From Phormidium sp. OSCR (GTDB taxonomy: Bacteria > Cyanobacteriota > Cyanobacteriia > Cyanobacteriales > Geitlerinemataceae), in NCBI GenBank assembly GCA_001314905.1, contig LJZT01000036.1, forward strand, positions 1 through 38,603: a stretch of 38,603 nucleotides of DNA, given 5' to 3'. Position numbers and translations under genes: made by a program. Position 1 is the first letter of the stretch; every line of letters begins with the position of its first letter. Positions 1-8,464 of the stretch are shown piece by piece. The notes under the pieces were generated by a model. It had not been told where the DNA came from and ran no database searches. It worked only from the letters and a program-made list of their open reading frames with translations.

Positions 1-1056
1 GCTTGCCATTTTGCCAACCAGACGGTCAACCCGAAAATTACCAACAAGAATCGCATTCAAGGGGAAGTCTACAAAGCGATTCGAGAACAGTTTAAATTAA
101 CGGCCAACCTCGCTGTTAGAGCCTGCGCCCGAGTCGCCGCCAACCGCAAAACGGCAAAACTCAAAAACCGACCGGTCAAACAGTTCAAACCCACATCGGC
201 CGACTACGACGCACGGGTATTTTCCTATCGGGAAAAAGACCAAACCGTTAGTCTGTCTACGGTCGAAGGTCGAGTACGGATTCCGTTGGTCTTAGGAAAC
301 TATCAGATTGGCAAACTCAAGGGGAAAACCCCCACCTCCGCTACCCTTTCCAAACATCGAGACGGGAAACTCTATATCCACATCCAAGTCAAAGACGATG
401 TACCGCCACCCCAGGAAGCCAAGGATGTTATCGGTATCGATTTAGGTCGCCGAGATCTGGCGGTCACATCCGAGGGACAAAGTTGGAGTGGGGAGTCTGT
501 TAACAGAATCCGAGAGCGGTTCGCCCGAGTTCGAGCCTCAGTCCAAGCGAAAGGCACGAAGGGAGCCAAACGACTCCTGAAACGGCTATCTCGAAGAGAG
601 AGGCGTTACCAGAGTTGGGTGAACCATAATATTTCTAAGCAAATCGTTCGTCGCGCCAAGGACACTCAGTCGATTATCGCCCTCGAAGACTTAACGGGAA
701 TACGAGAGCGAACCAACCGCCAACCTCGCAGCCAGAGCGAACGCCGCCGTTCAAATTCTTGGGCGTTTTATCAACTGCGGCTGTTTATCGACTACAAAGC
801 CATTCAGGAAGGTGTCGAGGTGGTAAGGGTTCGACCCGCGTACACCTCGCAAACCTGTCATAACTGTTTGCATATTCATCCCCAGAAAGGAAAGTCCTAC
901 CGTCCAGGTAAGACTTTTAAGTGCGGACATTGCGGTTGGAAGGGTGACGCTGATTTGAATGGCGCGACGATGATTAAACTTTTGGGGGAGTCTGTAAGCC
1001 TTCCCAAAACGCGCAACCCTCTATCTTGCTCTTGGCTAGATAGAGTAACGGGTTAG
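1..1056 (+). CDS. tnpB: TnpB-family RNA-guided endonuclease, 5' end cut by window edge
   Basis: The frame is open from base 1 to the TAG at 1054-1056, giving 351 residues; the true start lies outside the window. The RuvC-like core is intact: GIDLG (first Asp, about residue 147), ALEDL (Glu about 229) and DADLNGA (last Asp about 316-318). Before the last motif come two Cys pairs, CHNC and CGHC, forming the TnpB zinc finger. Family members are about 370-450 residues, so perhaps only a short N-terminal part is missing. TnpB proteins of IS200/IS605/IS607-type elements are nucleases guided by an omega RNA transcribed from the element's right end. No TnpA transposase is visible, but it could lie upstream. 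The reading frame looks undamaged and may be functional. Confidence 0.93.
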   Translation, partial: ACHFANQTVNPKITNKNRIQGEVYKAIREQFKLTANLAVRACARVAANRKTAKLKNRPVKQFKPTSADYDARVFSYREKDQTVSLSTVEGRVRIPLVLGNYQIGKLKGKTPTSATLSKHRDGKLYIHIQVKDDVPPPQEAKDVIGIDLGRRDLAVTSEGQSWSGESVNRIRERFARVRASVQAKGTKGAKRLLKRLSRRERRYQSWVNHNISKQIVRRAKDTQSIIALEDLTGIRERTNRQPRSQSERRRSNSWAFYQLRLFIDYKAIQEGVEVVRVRPAYTSQTCHNCLHIHPQKGKSYRPGKTFKCGHCGWKGDADLNGATMIKLLGESVSLPKTRNPLSCSWLDRVTG

Positions 1057-1095
1057 TGCGAAAGCCCCGCGTCTTTAGACCGGGGTGAGCTTACA
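1021..1095 (+). ncRNA. Putative omega RNA 3' part / right end of the TnpB element
   Basis: Just after the tnpB stop is a hairpin at 1065-1085: CCCCG pairs with CGGGG and GTC with GAC around a TTTA loop, with one bulged C. A second small stem (CTATCT/AGATAG, 1021-1043) lies in the last codons of tnpB. Structured RNA overlapping the tnpB 3' end and stopping at the element boundary is the known arrangement for omega RNAs, with the guide read from DNA just beyond. The exact boundary, set here near 1095, is a guess. Confidence 0.5.
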
Positions 1096-1166
1096 ATCGT
1101 AAAGAAAAAAGTGCAATAACATTCAGATCTTCAGATAGGATAGGTTAATCTGTGGGTAAGCCTGCC

Positions 1167-1192
1167 CTCGTTGCCCGATCTCGTTGCCCGAT
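1167..1192. repeat. 13-bp tandem direct repeat, two copies
   Basis: The unit ctcgttgcccgat occurs at 1167-1179 and again at 1180-1192 without a gap, in the spacer between the TnpB element and ftn2. Copies are identical. It lies about 40 bp before the ftn2 start, in the promoter/leader region. No function can be assigned. Confidence 0.7.
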
Positions 1193-1232
1193 CAAATCCT
1201 TCAAGACGTCACCCTAGGGGAAGTGGAGCATT

Positions 1233-3572
1233 GTGCTAATTCCACTCGATTACTACCGTATTTTGGGCTTGCCCATCCAGGCAACCGCCGAGCAAATCCA
1301 GCAATCCTATCGCGATCGCTCGCGACAATTGCCGCGTCGGGAATACTCCGAGGCGGCCGTTGAAGGGCGCAAACAACTCATTGACGAAGCCTATACCGTC
1401 CTAGCCGATGCCGAGAGTCGCGCCCGCTACGACAGCCTATTTCTGAGCAAAACCTACGACGAAACGGACTTAGCCGAGGACCCAGAGCGCCTAGACTCCG
1501 CCTCATCCGCCTCAGAGGATTTGAGCGAGTTGAGCGCCTCCCCTCAGGGCGATCGCAACGGCATGACCCCCATCGCTCCCCCTCGTATCAGCCAAAGTCC
1601 CAGCCTTGAAATTGAAACCCATCAACTCGTCGGCGCTCTAGCCATTCTCCTAGAACTCGGAGAATATGATCTTGTCCTCAAACTCGGTCGTCCCCACCTC
1701 TCCCAGCGCCCCCCCGACAGCAGCATCGCCGGCGAAACGGTCTTCCGCTCCGACATTGTTCTCACCGTCGCCGTGGCCTACCTAGAAATGGGACGAGAAC
1801 AATGGCAACAACGGCAATATGAAAACGCCGCCTCCTCCCTCGAAGCGGGACAAGCATTGCTATTACGAGAAGGATTGTTCCCCCAAGTGCGCGGTGAAAT
1901 GCAAAACGACCTGCAAAAACTCCGTCCCTACCGGATTCTCGAACTCCTAGCCCTACCCCTCGATGAAGAAAGCCTACGCCAACGAGGCTTAGAATTACTG
2001 CGGGAGATGCTGCAAGAACGGGGTGGAGTCGATGGAACCCAGGACGATGGCTCCGGGTTAAACGTCGATGACTTTCTGCGCTTTATTCAACAACTGCGTC
2101 AGTATACCACCGCCGCCGAACAGCAACTCCTCTTTGAACTCGAAGCCCGTCGCCCCTCGGCCGTGGCCACCTATCTGGCGGTCTATGCCCTCATTGGGCG
2201 GGGGTTTGCTCAACGACAACCAGGACTCATCTACCGCGCTAAGTTGCTTCTCGTTCAACTCGGCCGCCGCCAGGATGTCCATCTCGAACAAGCCGTCTGC
2301 GCTCTGCTACTCGGGCAAACTGAACAAGCCAGTCGGGCCTTAGAACTGTCTCAGGAAGATGAGCCAATTCGCTTGATTCAGGAGCATTCCCAAGGATCTC
2401 CCGATTTACTGCCGGGTCTCTGTCTCTATGGCGAGCGCTGGCTTCAGGAGGAGGTGTTTCCTCATTTCCGCGATTTAAACCATCTGACGGCGTCTCTAAA
2501 GGACTATTTCGCCGATCCTCGGGTTCAAACTCATCTGGAAAATCTGCCTGCGGAAAACGAAGATTCAGCCCAATGGGTGGTCTCGGCCACTCAAACAGCC
2601 CTCCCCCCCCCGACGGACTCAATGCCAGTATTGGCAGGGGCAAATGGTCTCGACTACAGCCCGAGTCAGCTCTCTAATCATGCAGGCCATAGTACAAGCC
2701 ATAGTACAAGCCATTGGGGGCGATCGCCTCAATCCTCAGCCCTAACTGGGCCAACAACGGGTTCAACGGGTCGTAGCAGTCCCTCCTGGGACTTATCCCC
2801 CTCTCACAACGGCGGTTCCCTCGGACGCACCTCCGTCAGTACGCCCCGTTTTCCGGGGGCCAATCCCTTTACAACCCCTGACACAATGACTTCATCTCCT
2901 TCAACTTCTGGACCGCGACGGCGACGACGGCGGGATTCCGTCTCCTCCACCCGCTCTTCGACCTCAGTGCGGCGAGGGGGAGTGAAACTCGATCGCCTCC
3001 TGGTTTTAATTGGCGGAGGTCTGTTGGCCCTGGTACTGTTGTGGATTGTCCTCAGCAGTCTTTTGAGTGGCTTGGCGGCGTTGTTGGGCATCTCTGGACC
3101 GCAACTGAGCGACAATGGCGCTGATGTTAGCCTAAGCGAGCCACTGTTTGAACTCCCAGAGCCAGAGCCTGCCCCCGCTCCGGACGCTCCCCTGAGTCGT
3201 GAGGTGGCCGAAGCGACCATTGAACGCTGGCTTTCGGTCAAATCCGAGGCCGTCGGTCCCGATCATAATCTCGATGGCCTAGCCACGGCCTTGACGGGGC
3301 CAGCTTTGAGTGAATGGCAACGCCGGGCCGAAAATGCGCGGCGCAACGGCTGGTATTGGCAGTACGACCAGCATCAGGTGACGGTGCAGTCGGTGGAGTT
3401 GGCTGACGAAACCTCCGATGAAGCTGAAGTCGAGGCCACGGTGCAGGAAGTCGGGACGCTCTATGAAGGGGAACAAGCCATCAATTCGACGGGGTCAGAT
3501 CCCCTCACAGTCGTTTATCAGTTACTTCGGGTGGATGGGGAGTGGAAGATAGAAGACTGGTCGGTTCGCTAG
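1233..3572 (+). CDS. ftn2: Cell division protein Ftn2/ZipN (ARC6 homologue)
   Basis: This is the cyanobacterial member of the ARC6 family, a membrane protein that tethers FtsZ and recruits other divisome proteins. The 779 residues show a J-domain-like start (residues 4-70, DYYRILGLP, then [14 protein letters not shown]), a long helical middle, a Ser/Thr/Pro-rich low-complexity linker (about 450-585), a run of Arg before one transmembrane segment (about 590-615), and a C-terminal ARC6 IMS domain (about 665-779, with [20 protein letters not shown] and the end WKIEDWSVR). The HPD triad of true DnaJ proteins is absent, as expected for this family. The start is GTG with a weak GTGGAG-like ribosome site. 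The gene appears monocistronic, ending in a terminator at 3614-3639. A 12-bp tandem repeat in the linker (2687-2710) is a sign of slippage there. Confidence 0.92.
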   Translation: MLIPLDYYRILGLPIQATAEQIQQSYRDRSRQLPRREYSEAAVEGRKQLIDEAYTVLADAESRARYDSLFLSKTYDETDLAEDPERLDSASSASEDLSELSASPQGDRNGMTPIAPPRISQSPSLEIETHQLVGALAILLELGEYDLVLKLGRPHLSQRPPDSSIAGETVFRSDIVLTVAVAYLEMGREQWQQRQYENAASSLEAGQALLLREGLFPQVRGEMQNDLQKLRPYRILELLALPLDEESLRQRGLELLREMLQERGGVDGTQDDGSGLNVDDFLRFIQQLRQYTTAAEQQLLFELEARRPSAVATYLAVYALIGRGFAQRQPGLIYRAKLLLVQLGRRQDVHLEQAVCALLLGQTEQASRALELSQEDEPIRLIQEHSQGSPDLLPGLCLYGERWLQEEVFPHFRDLNHLTASLKDYFADPRVQTHLENLPAENEDSAQWVVSATQTALPPPTDSMPVLAGANGLDYSPSQLSNHAGHSTSHSTSHWGRSPQSSALTGPTTGSTGRSSPSWDLSPSHNGGSLGRTSVSTPRFPGANPFTTPDTMTSSPSTSGPRRRRRRDSVSSTRSSTSVRRGGVKLDRLLVLIGGGLLALVLLWIVLSSLLSGLAALLGISGPQLSDNGADVSLSEPLFELPEPEPAPAPDAPLSREVAEATIERWLSVKSEAVGPDHNLDGLATALTGPALSEWQRRAENARRNGWYWQYDQHQVTVQSVELADETSDEAEVEATVQEVGTLYEGEQAINSTGSDPLTVVYQLLRVDGEWKIEDWSVR

Positions 3573-3613
3573 GGGGGGCCGCTCTGGGGTCGTCAATCCG
3601 CTACACTGGAGGT

Positions 3614-3639
3614 CGGGAAAAGCGAATCCCGTTTTTTTT
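3614..3639 (+). terminator. Rho-independent terminator after ftn2
   Basis: CGGGA (3614-3618) pairs with TCCCG (3627-3631) and is followed directly by eight T residues (3632-3639). The stem is short but the T-run is strong and the orientation matches ftn2. Confidence 0.65.
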
Positions 3640-3663
3640 GGCGTCGATTGTCTTGTCAAATCC

Positions 3664-4137
3664 ATGAGTGAGCCTACCCCCTCCCCTGCACCTGAAACTC
3701 CGGCGGACTTGTCCGTCTGTGATGCTCCTGCGCTACGCCATTGTATCGAAGCTCTCGATATTCCCCGCATTGGGCGACATCTGTTTCTCTGTGCCGATCA
3801 AACCAAGCCGAAATGCTGTTCGAAGGAAGCCGGAGTGCTGGCCTGGGATTATTTGAAACGGCGCTTGAAGGAGTTACAGCTCGATCGCAGCGGTGATGAG
3901 CGATCGGTCTGTGTTTTCCGGACGAAAGCCAACTGTCTGCGAGTTTGTACACAAGGACCGATCCTGTTAGTCTATCCCGACGGGGTTTGGTATCGTCACG
4001 CCACCCCTGAGGTGCTTGAACGGATTATTCAGGAGCATCTCATCGGCGATCGCCTTGTTAATGAGTATGTCATTTGGCCAGCCTCAGCCACCTCAGAGCA
4101 ACAGCCGTCTCGGACACAAGAGTCGTCTCATGAGTGA
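3664..4137 (+). CDS. Thioredoxin-like [2Fe-2S] ferredoxin domain protein
   Basis: A 157-residue soluble protein. After a Pro-rich N-terminus, residues about 36-140 match the thioredoxin-like [2Fe-2S] ferredoxin family: [14 protein letters not shown] (Cys 43, 51, 52), then [10 protein letters not shown] (Cys 91 and 95) and [12 protein letters not shown]. The spacing of two Cys in the first half and a C-x3-C in the second is what this family uses to hold a [2Fe-2S] cluster. The role is probably electron transfer, partner unknown. The gene sits between the ftn2 terminator and a response regulator gene 113 bp downstream. There is no clear Shine-Dalgarno site. The C-terminal 17 residues (Ser/Thr/Gln-rich) are probably disordered. 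Confidence 0.85.
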   Translation: MSEPTPSPAPETPADLSVCDAPALRHCIEALDIPRIGRHLFLCADQTKPKCCSKEAGVLAWDYLKRRLKELQLDRSGDERSVCVFRTKANCLRVCTQGPILLVYPDGVWYRHATPEVLERIIQEHLIGDRLVNEYVIWPASATSEQQPSRTQESSHE

Positions 4138-4250
4138 AAATCAGCAGGACTGGTACTGCTAGGGAAAGGAATAAGCTAAAATAAACAATGGTGTTATCGG
4201 AACCCTTGTGCCAGAACAGCCAGCAATTTTTTTGATATTGACAGTCTCTT

Positions 4251-4889
4251 ATGAAAAATACCACCCCCAAACGATTACTTCTTATTGATGATGATCCCAA
4301 TCTAATTTTATTGGTCAAAGATTTCTTGGAGTTTCGCGGTTATGAGGTAACGGCGGCGGAAAATGGACGAGAAGCCCTCGATATTTTAGAAGAAACCATC
4401 CCCGAACTGATTATTTGTGATGTCATGATGCCGGAAATGGACGGCTATGGCTTTGTGCAGAAAGTTCGTGAAAATCCCCGTACAAGCTGGGTTCCTGTGA
4501 TTTTTCTCTCGGCGAAAGGCCAAAGCCAGGATCGGGTTAAAGGATTAAATACTGGGGCAGACGTGTATATGGTCAAGCCCTTTGAACCCGATGAACTGGT
4601 GGCTCAAGTGGAGTCATCTCTACAACAAGCCGCTCGTCTGATGGCCCGTAAGTTTTCAGGTCATGACAATGCGCCACCGCTGAAGGTTCGTGCTGGGGTG
4701 GAACTGACTCCTACAGAATTGAAAGTGGTTCAGTGGGTAGCCCGGGGAATGGCGAATCGGGAAATTGCTTTGGAAATGAAGGTGAGTCAGCGCACCATTG
4801 AAAGTCATGTGTCGAATATGCTTGGTAAAACCGGACTGCATAACCGCACGGAACTAGCACGCTGGGCCATTGAAACCAATATGGTTTAA
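4251..4889 (+). CDS. NarL/LuxR-type response regulator (Ycf29/Rre1-like candidate)
   Basis: The 212 residues form a receiver domain plus a LuxR-type helix-turn-helix. Receiver landmarks are LLLIDDD (acidic pocket, D13-15), D57 in ICDVMMPEMDG as the phospho-acceptor, and K109 in VYMVKPF. The HTH spans about 147-205: LTPTELKVVQWVARGMANREIA, then VSQRTIESHVSNMLGKTG, the GerE/LuxR recognition helix. It acts as a DNA-binding transcription regulator controlled by a histidine kinase not encoded next to it. Cyanobacteria carry a conserved NarL-type regulator, Rre1, related to the plastid-encoded Ycf29 and linked to chaperone induction. The overall sequence is compatible with that group, but I cannot separate it from other NarL paralogues by eye. 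Confidence 0.9.
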   Translation: MKNTTPKRLLLIDDDPNLILLVKDFLEFRGYEVTAAENGREALDILEETIPELIICDVMMPEMDGYGFVQKVRENPRTSWVPVIFLSAKGQSQDRVKGLNTGADVYMVKPFEPDELVAQVESSLQQAARLMARKFSGHDNAPPLKVRAGVELTPTELKVVQWVARGMANREIALEMKVSQRTIESHVSNMLGKTGLHNRTELARWAIETNMV

Positions 4890-4931
4890 TTCTCTTGCTT
4901 CTCTCGTGCTTCTCTCTTGCTTCTCTCTTGC
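4890..4931. repeat. Short tandem repeat, 11-bp unit, right after the response regulator stop
   Basis: A pyrimidine-rich array: ttctcttgc (4890-4898), ttctctcgtgc (4899-4909) and two identical ttctctcttgc units (4910-4931). It starts at the base after the stop codon. It may be a slippage-prone simple repeat. Confidence 0.8.
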
Positions 4932-5351
4932 TTTAGTAAGATTAAGCACTGATTCAGTCTGGGATTGGGTCTTTGATGGAGCCTTCAGAGTACCAGAAAC
5001 GAACCCCTTGGAGCCAGAAAAGTTTAACGAAATGTTAAGCTAGACAGGATGATTCTCGTGCGATCGCAGGTTATCGCAGGTTTGGGTCTAACTTACGGAC
5101 AAGATCGACCCTTGCTGAGTGCGTCAGCGACGAATAGACCCCAGGTTCACCCCGGGTGTCGTCAACATTGATGTCCGAGAGAATCCGGAGACAGCCAGGA
5201 ACTCGTCTCTTGTGAGCGGTTTTGTCGCGTCTCTCGTTCAACTCGTTCAACTCGTTCAACTCGTGCAACAGTAGGCTGAACTTATATCTAACGTTTACGC
5301 CCCATTGATTCCTAACTTTTTACATCTAAACCAAAGCCAGGTATAGCATTA
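4932..5351. other. Long spacer between response regulator and labA
   Basis: About 420 bp without a convincing gene. The open frame on the minus strand at 5071-5268 has no family-like content and runs through a tandem repeat. Apart from the 9-bp array at 5233-5268, I see no tRNA, clear terminator or riboswitch. It may hold the labA promoter or a small RNA, but nothing in the sequence shows it. Confidence 0.5.
5233..5268. repeat. 9-bp tandem repeat, four copies
   Basis: The unit ctcgttcaa is present three times exactly (5233-5241, 5242-5250, 5251-5259) and once with a single change (ctcgtgcaa, 5260-5268). The array ends about 83 bp before the labA start, so it lies in the leader or promoter region of labA. 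Confidence 0.85.
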
Positions 5352-5873
5352 ATGATTTATGACACCGATCGCCTGTCCATTTTTGTGGATGGGAATAATA
5401 TGTTCTACGCCCAACAAAAAAATGGATGGTTCTTTGACCCTCGACGAGTTCTCGACTATTTCAGAAGTCAATACACCAGTACCACCCTCGTCAACGCCTT
5501 CTGGTACACCGGCCTAAAAGATCCCCAAGATCAACGAGGGTTCCGAGATGCCCTGATTAGCCTCGGCTATACAGTACGTACAAAAATCCTCAAAGAATAT
5601 TACGATGACAACTCCGGACGCTATTCCCAGAAAGCGAATCTGGACATCGAAATTGTTATAGATATGTTTAACACCGTGGATCAGTACAACCGAGTTGTGC
5701 TATTTAGTGGAGACGGAGACTTCGAGCGGGCGATCGAACTGCTACGTTCCAAGAATACCCACATCACCGTGGTCTCCACCGAGGGGATGATTGCTCGTGA
5801 ATTGCGTAACGCCACCGATCGCTACATTGACCTCAACGAAATTCGCGACAAAATAGAGAAACTAGACTATTAA
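5352..5873 (+). CDS. labA: LabA-type NYN domain protein
   Basis: A 173-residue NYN (PIN-like nuclease fold) protein of the LabA/DUF88 group. Acidic residues expected in the PIN-like active site are present: D13 in FVDGNNMFY, D98 and D104 in ANLDIEIVIDMFN, D121 and D123 in FSGDGDFERAIELL. In Synechococcus elongatus LabA acts in circadian output, needed for KaiC-dependent repression of expression; related NYN proteins are predicted RNases. Cyanobacteria often have several LabA paralogues, so orthology to LabA itself is inferred from length and overall match. The ATG start is in a region with no strong Shine-Dalgarno site. The gene is followed by an imperfect hairpin and leuA 93 bp downstream. 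Confidence 0.82.
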   Translation: MIYDTDRLSIFVDGNNMFYAQQKNGWFFDPRRVLDYFRSQYTSTTLVNAFWYTGLKDPQDQRGFRDALISLGYTVRTKILKEYYDDNSGRYSQKANLDIEIVIDMFNTVDQYNRVVLFSGDGDFERAIELLRSKNTHITVVSTEGMIARELRNATDRYIDLNEIRDKIEKLDY

Positions 5874-5929
5874 CCCTTTCCCCCCACACCGGGAGTTCCT
5901 CTCCAAACTCTCGGTTTCCTGGGGGTTAA
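5872..5929. other. Extended imperfect inverted repeat between labA and leuA
   Basis: CCGGGAGTT (5889-5897) pairs with AACTCTCGG (5906-5914) with one G-T pair. Outside it CCCCC faces GGGGG (5921-5925) and TTAACCC (5872-5878) faces GGGTTAA (5923-5929). It begins in the labA stop codon and ends 38 bp before leuA. There is no T-run, so it may be a factor-dependent terminator, an mRNA-stabilising hairpin, or a folded leuA leader. Confidence 0.5.
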
Positions 5930-5966
5930 CCCGTTTCGAGTACCCTTGATACAACCGAGGTATCCT

Positions 5967-7577
5967 ATGAGCCAACAGCCCGATCGCATTATCATCTTTG
6001 ACACCACCTTACGGGATGGCGAACAGTCCCCTGGGGCCACCCTCAACAAAGAGGAAAAATTGACCATCGCCCGTCAACTGGCCCGTCTCGGGGTTGATGT
6101 CATCGAAGCCGGGTTCCCCTTCGCCAGCCCCGGTGACTTCGAGGCGGTTCAAGGAATCGCTGAACAAGTAGGAACCCCCGATGGCCCAACCATTTGCGGC
6201 TTAGCCCGGGCCACCCAAGGGGATATCAAATCCGCCGGAGAGGCCCTCGCCCCCGCCGCCCACAAACGCATTCATACCTTTATCGCTACCTCCGATATCC
6301 ACCTGAAGCATAAACTGCGTAAAAGTCGGGAAGAAGTATTGGCGATCGCCCCCGAGATGGTAGCCTATGCCAAAACCTTCACCGATGATGTGGAGTTCTC
6401 CCCCGAAGATGCCGCCCGCAGTGACCCAGACTTTATGTATCAGGTCTTAGAGGCGGTCATTGATGCCGGGGCCACCACCGTCAATATCCCCGACACCGTC
6501 GGCTACACCACCCCCGGCGAATTTGGGGCCTTGATTCGCGGTATTGCTGAGAATGTCCGTAACATTGACCAAGCGGTGATTTCAGTTCACGGTCATAACG
6601 ACTTAGGCTTAGCCGTGGCCAACTTCCTCGAAGCCGTGAAAAACGGCGCTCGTCAACTCGAATGCACCATCAACGGCATTGGTGAACGGGCCGGAAATGC
6701 GGCCCTAGAAGAGTTGGTGATGGCCTTGCACGTCCGTCGTCAGTATTACAATCCCTTCCTGGGTCGTCCGGTGGAGTCGGAAGCGTCCCTGACGAACATC
6801 AACACCCGCGAGATTTACAAAACCTCTCGCCTGGTGTCGAACTTGACGGGGATGTTTGTGCAGCCCAATAAAGCCATTGTCGGGGCCAACGCCTTCGCCC
6901 ATGAGTCGGGGATTCACCAGGACGGGGTTCTCAAAAACCGCATGACCTATGAGATTATGGATGCCCAATCCATCGGCTTGACCGATAATCAAATTGTCTT
7001 GGGCAAACATTCAGGACGCAATGCCTTCAAAACCCGGTTGAAGGAGTTGGGGTTTGAACTCTCGGAGACGGAGTTAAACAAAGCCTTTCTCAAGTTCAAG
7101 GCCTTCGCCGATCAGAAGAAGGAAATCACCGATTGGGATTTAGAGTCCATTGTCAACGACCAAATCCAGCAACCCCCCGAACTGTATAAATTGGACTTGG
7201 TACAAGTCTCCTGCGGCGATCGCGCTCATCCCACGGCCACGGTGAGTTTGCGAAGTCCCAACGGGGAAGAGTTGGTGGATGTCGCGTTAGGAACCGGTCC
7301 AGTGGATGCGGTGTATAAGGCCATTAACCGCATTGTGGATATCCCCAATGAGTTGATTGAATATACGGTGCATTCCGTGACGGCGGGCATTGACGCTCTC
7401 GGTGAGGTGACGGTTCGCTTACGCTATGAAGGGCGCATTTTCTCGGGTCATGCGGCCAACACCGATGTGATTGTGGCCTCGGCCCATGCTTATGTCAATG
7501 CCCTCAATCGTCTCTATGAGGCCCTGCAAAACCCCCGCGTTATCCCCCAAGGAACGCCAGTGACCTCGCGAGTGTAG
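5967..7577 (+). CDS. leuA: 2-isopropylmalate synthase
   Basis: Catalyses acetyl-CoA plus 2-oxoisovalerate to 2-isopropylmalate, the first committed step of leucine synthesis, in the cytoplasm. Length 536 residues. The catalytic TIM barrel begins with [13 protein letters not shown] (metal-binding Asp, catalytic Arg), continues with [14 protein letters not shown] (metal-binding His pair) and [13 protein letters not shown], and [15 protein letters not shown] in the subdomain. The C-terminal 130 or so residues are the LeuA regulatory domain that binds leucine in the family. The open frame starts earlier at a TTG (5946), but the ATG at 5967 has a GAGG site 6 bases upstream and gives the family-like N-terminus. 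Homocitrate synthase or citramalate synthase are less likely given length and motifs. Confidence 0.95.
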   Translation: MSQQPDRIIIFDTTLRDGEQSPGATLNKEEKLTIARQLARLGVDVIEAGFPFASPGDFEAVQGIAEQVGTPDGPTICGLARATQGDIKSAGEALAPAAHKRIHTFIATSDIHLKHKLRKSREEVLAIAPEMVAYAKTFTDDVEFSPEDAARSDPDFMYQVLEAVIDAGATTVNIPDTVGYTTPGEFGALIRGIAENVRNIDQAVISVHGHNDLGLAVANFLEAVKNGARQLECTINGIGERAGNAALEELVMALHVRRQYYNPFLGRPVESEASLTNINTREIYKTSRLVSNLTGMFVQPNKAIVGANAFAHESGIHQDGVLKNRMTYEIMDAQSIGLTDNQIVLGKHSGRNAFKTRLKELGFELSETELNKAFLKFKAFADQKKEITDWDLESIVNDQIQQPPELYKLDLVQVSCGDRAHPTATVSLRSPNGEELVDVALGTGPVDAVYKAINRIVDIPNELIEYTVHSVTAGIDALGEVTVRLRYEGRIFSGHAANTDVIVASAHAYVNALNRLYEALQNPRVIPQGTPVTSRV

Positions 7578-7645
7578 TATCTGTTGAGGGGGAATCACAG
7601 AGTCACAGAGGACACAGAGTTACAAGAGGTAGAGGGAAAACCGTA

Positions 7646-7680
7646 CCTCTTGCCTCTTGCCTCTTGCCTCTTGCCTCTTG
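7646..7680. repeat. Heptanucleotide tandem repeat (STRR), five copies
   Basis: Five perfect copies of cctcttg in a row. Short tandemly repeated heptamers are a known feature of cyanobacterial, mostly filamentous, genomes. Further copies of the same heptamer occur downstream at 7733-7739 and near 7776-7788. Confidence 0.9.
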
Positions 7681-7781
7681 CCATCCCCTCCTGGGAGGGG
7701 CCAGGGGTGGGTTATGCCTCTTCCCCCTCTTGCCTCTTGCCATCCCCTCTTGGGAGGGGTTAGGGGTGGGTTATGCCTCTT
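7674..7781. repeat. Duplicated hairpin-containing intergenic repeat, 59-bp period
   Basis: Two copies of a roughly 49-bp block (7674-7722 and 7733-7781). Each has the heptamer, then a G/C hairpin (CCCCTCC/GGAGGGG at 7685-7700; 7744-7759 in copy two, with a G-T pair), then a shared aggggtgggttatgcctctt segment. The spacer 7578-7870 between leuA and the next gene is otherwise filled with pyrimidine-rich sequence and no gene. An open frame across it (7657-7866) is a product of the repeats. Confidence 0.85.
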
Positions 7782-7870
7782 GCCTCTTCCCCCTGTTCCC
7801 TTCCCCCCCCGAAACCTCTCCCGATTCGTTGCGTCTACCGTCTTAGTTCCTCCTTACAGGTTTTGATGTG

Positions 7871-8329
7871 ATGAAATTTATTGTTCAACCCCTCGTCTTG
7901 GGGGCGATCGCCGCTGGAGTATTCGGCCTCTCGGGGCCGGCGATCGCCCAACCCCCACAACTTGCTATTCAGAAGGAGACGCAACCCCCTGATACGCAAA
8001 CCCTATTCGCCCAGGCTCAACGGCTGCCCATTTTTACTGGCGTTGAGATGACAGAACAACAGTTAGTGGTTCTACGGCCGATTTTTGAGCAAACTCACGC
8101 TCGCATCAATCGGGTGTTAAGTTCCCAGCAGCAGCAAACGTTCCATCAGGCCTTAATTGAGGAGGGACGGCCATTTAGTGAATCGGTGGATTTGATGGGG
8201 TTGTCATCCCAGCAGGAAGCACAACTCGACAATATTCTAAAAATGACCGGGTTACAAGTGGCCCCGATTCTCACTCCAGAACAACGGGAGCAGATCCAAG
8301 TGAATATCGATACCCATTACTCGAATTAG
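7871..8329 (+). CDS. Small exported protein of unknown function, Spy/CpxP-like features
   Basis: A 152-residue protein with a clear signal peptide: Lys near the start, a hydrophobic stretch (LVLGAIAAGVFGLSG), then PAIAQ, suggesting cleavage after about residue 26. The mature part is helical and Gln-rich, with LSSQQEAQLDNIL and LTPEQREQI. The latter resembles the LTxxQ-type motif of periplasmic Spy/CpxP chaperone-like proteins, but the protein is short and the match is weak, so function is unknown. Open frame begins at GTG 7868; the ATG at 7871 is chosen. Placed between the repeat-rich leuA spacer and a strong symmetrical hairpin at 8358-8400. Confidence 0.7.
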   Translation: MKFIVQPLVLGAIAAGVFGLSGPAIAQPPQLAIQKETQPPDTQTLFAQAQRLPIFTGVEMTEQQLVVLRPIFEQTHARINRVLSSQQQQTFHQALIEEGRPFSESVDLMGLSSQQEAQLDNILKMTGLQVAPILTPEQREQIQVNIDTHYSN

Positions 8330-8357
8330 ACCATTCCCACTCAATTGTTGAATGCCA

Positions 8358-8400
8358 AAGGGGCGATCGCAACCTTAGACTTAGGTTGCGATCGCCCCTT
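8358..8400. terminator. Symmetrical 18-bp stem between convergent genes
   Basis: Bases 8358-8375 are perfectly complementary to 8383-8400, with a 7-base loop. Each arm contains a GCGATCGC palindrome (HIP1). It lies between the exported-protein gene (plus) and the epimerase gene (minus). No long T-run follows in either direction, so termination is inferred from position and stem strength; a bidirectional role is likely. Confidence 0.7.
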
Positions 8401-8464
8401 GTTGATTCAGATTGACTCAGACTTTGGCTAGTTTGTCAAGGGTATGGAACTGAGGAAACCCGGC

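Noticed and set aside
7657-7866. Open frame across the leuA downstream spacer (plus strand)
   Set aside because: It is made of the heptamer and hairpin repeats, has Pro/Leu/Gly-rich periodic composition and no ribosome site.
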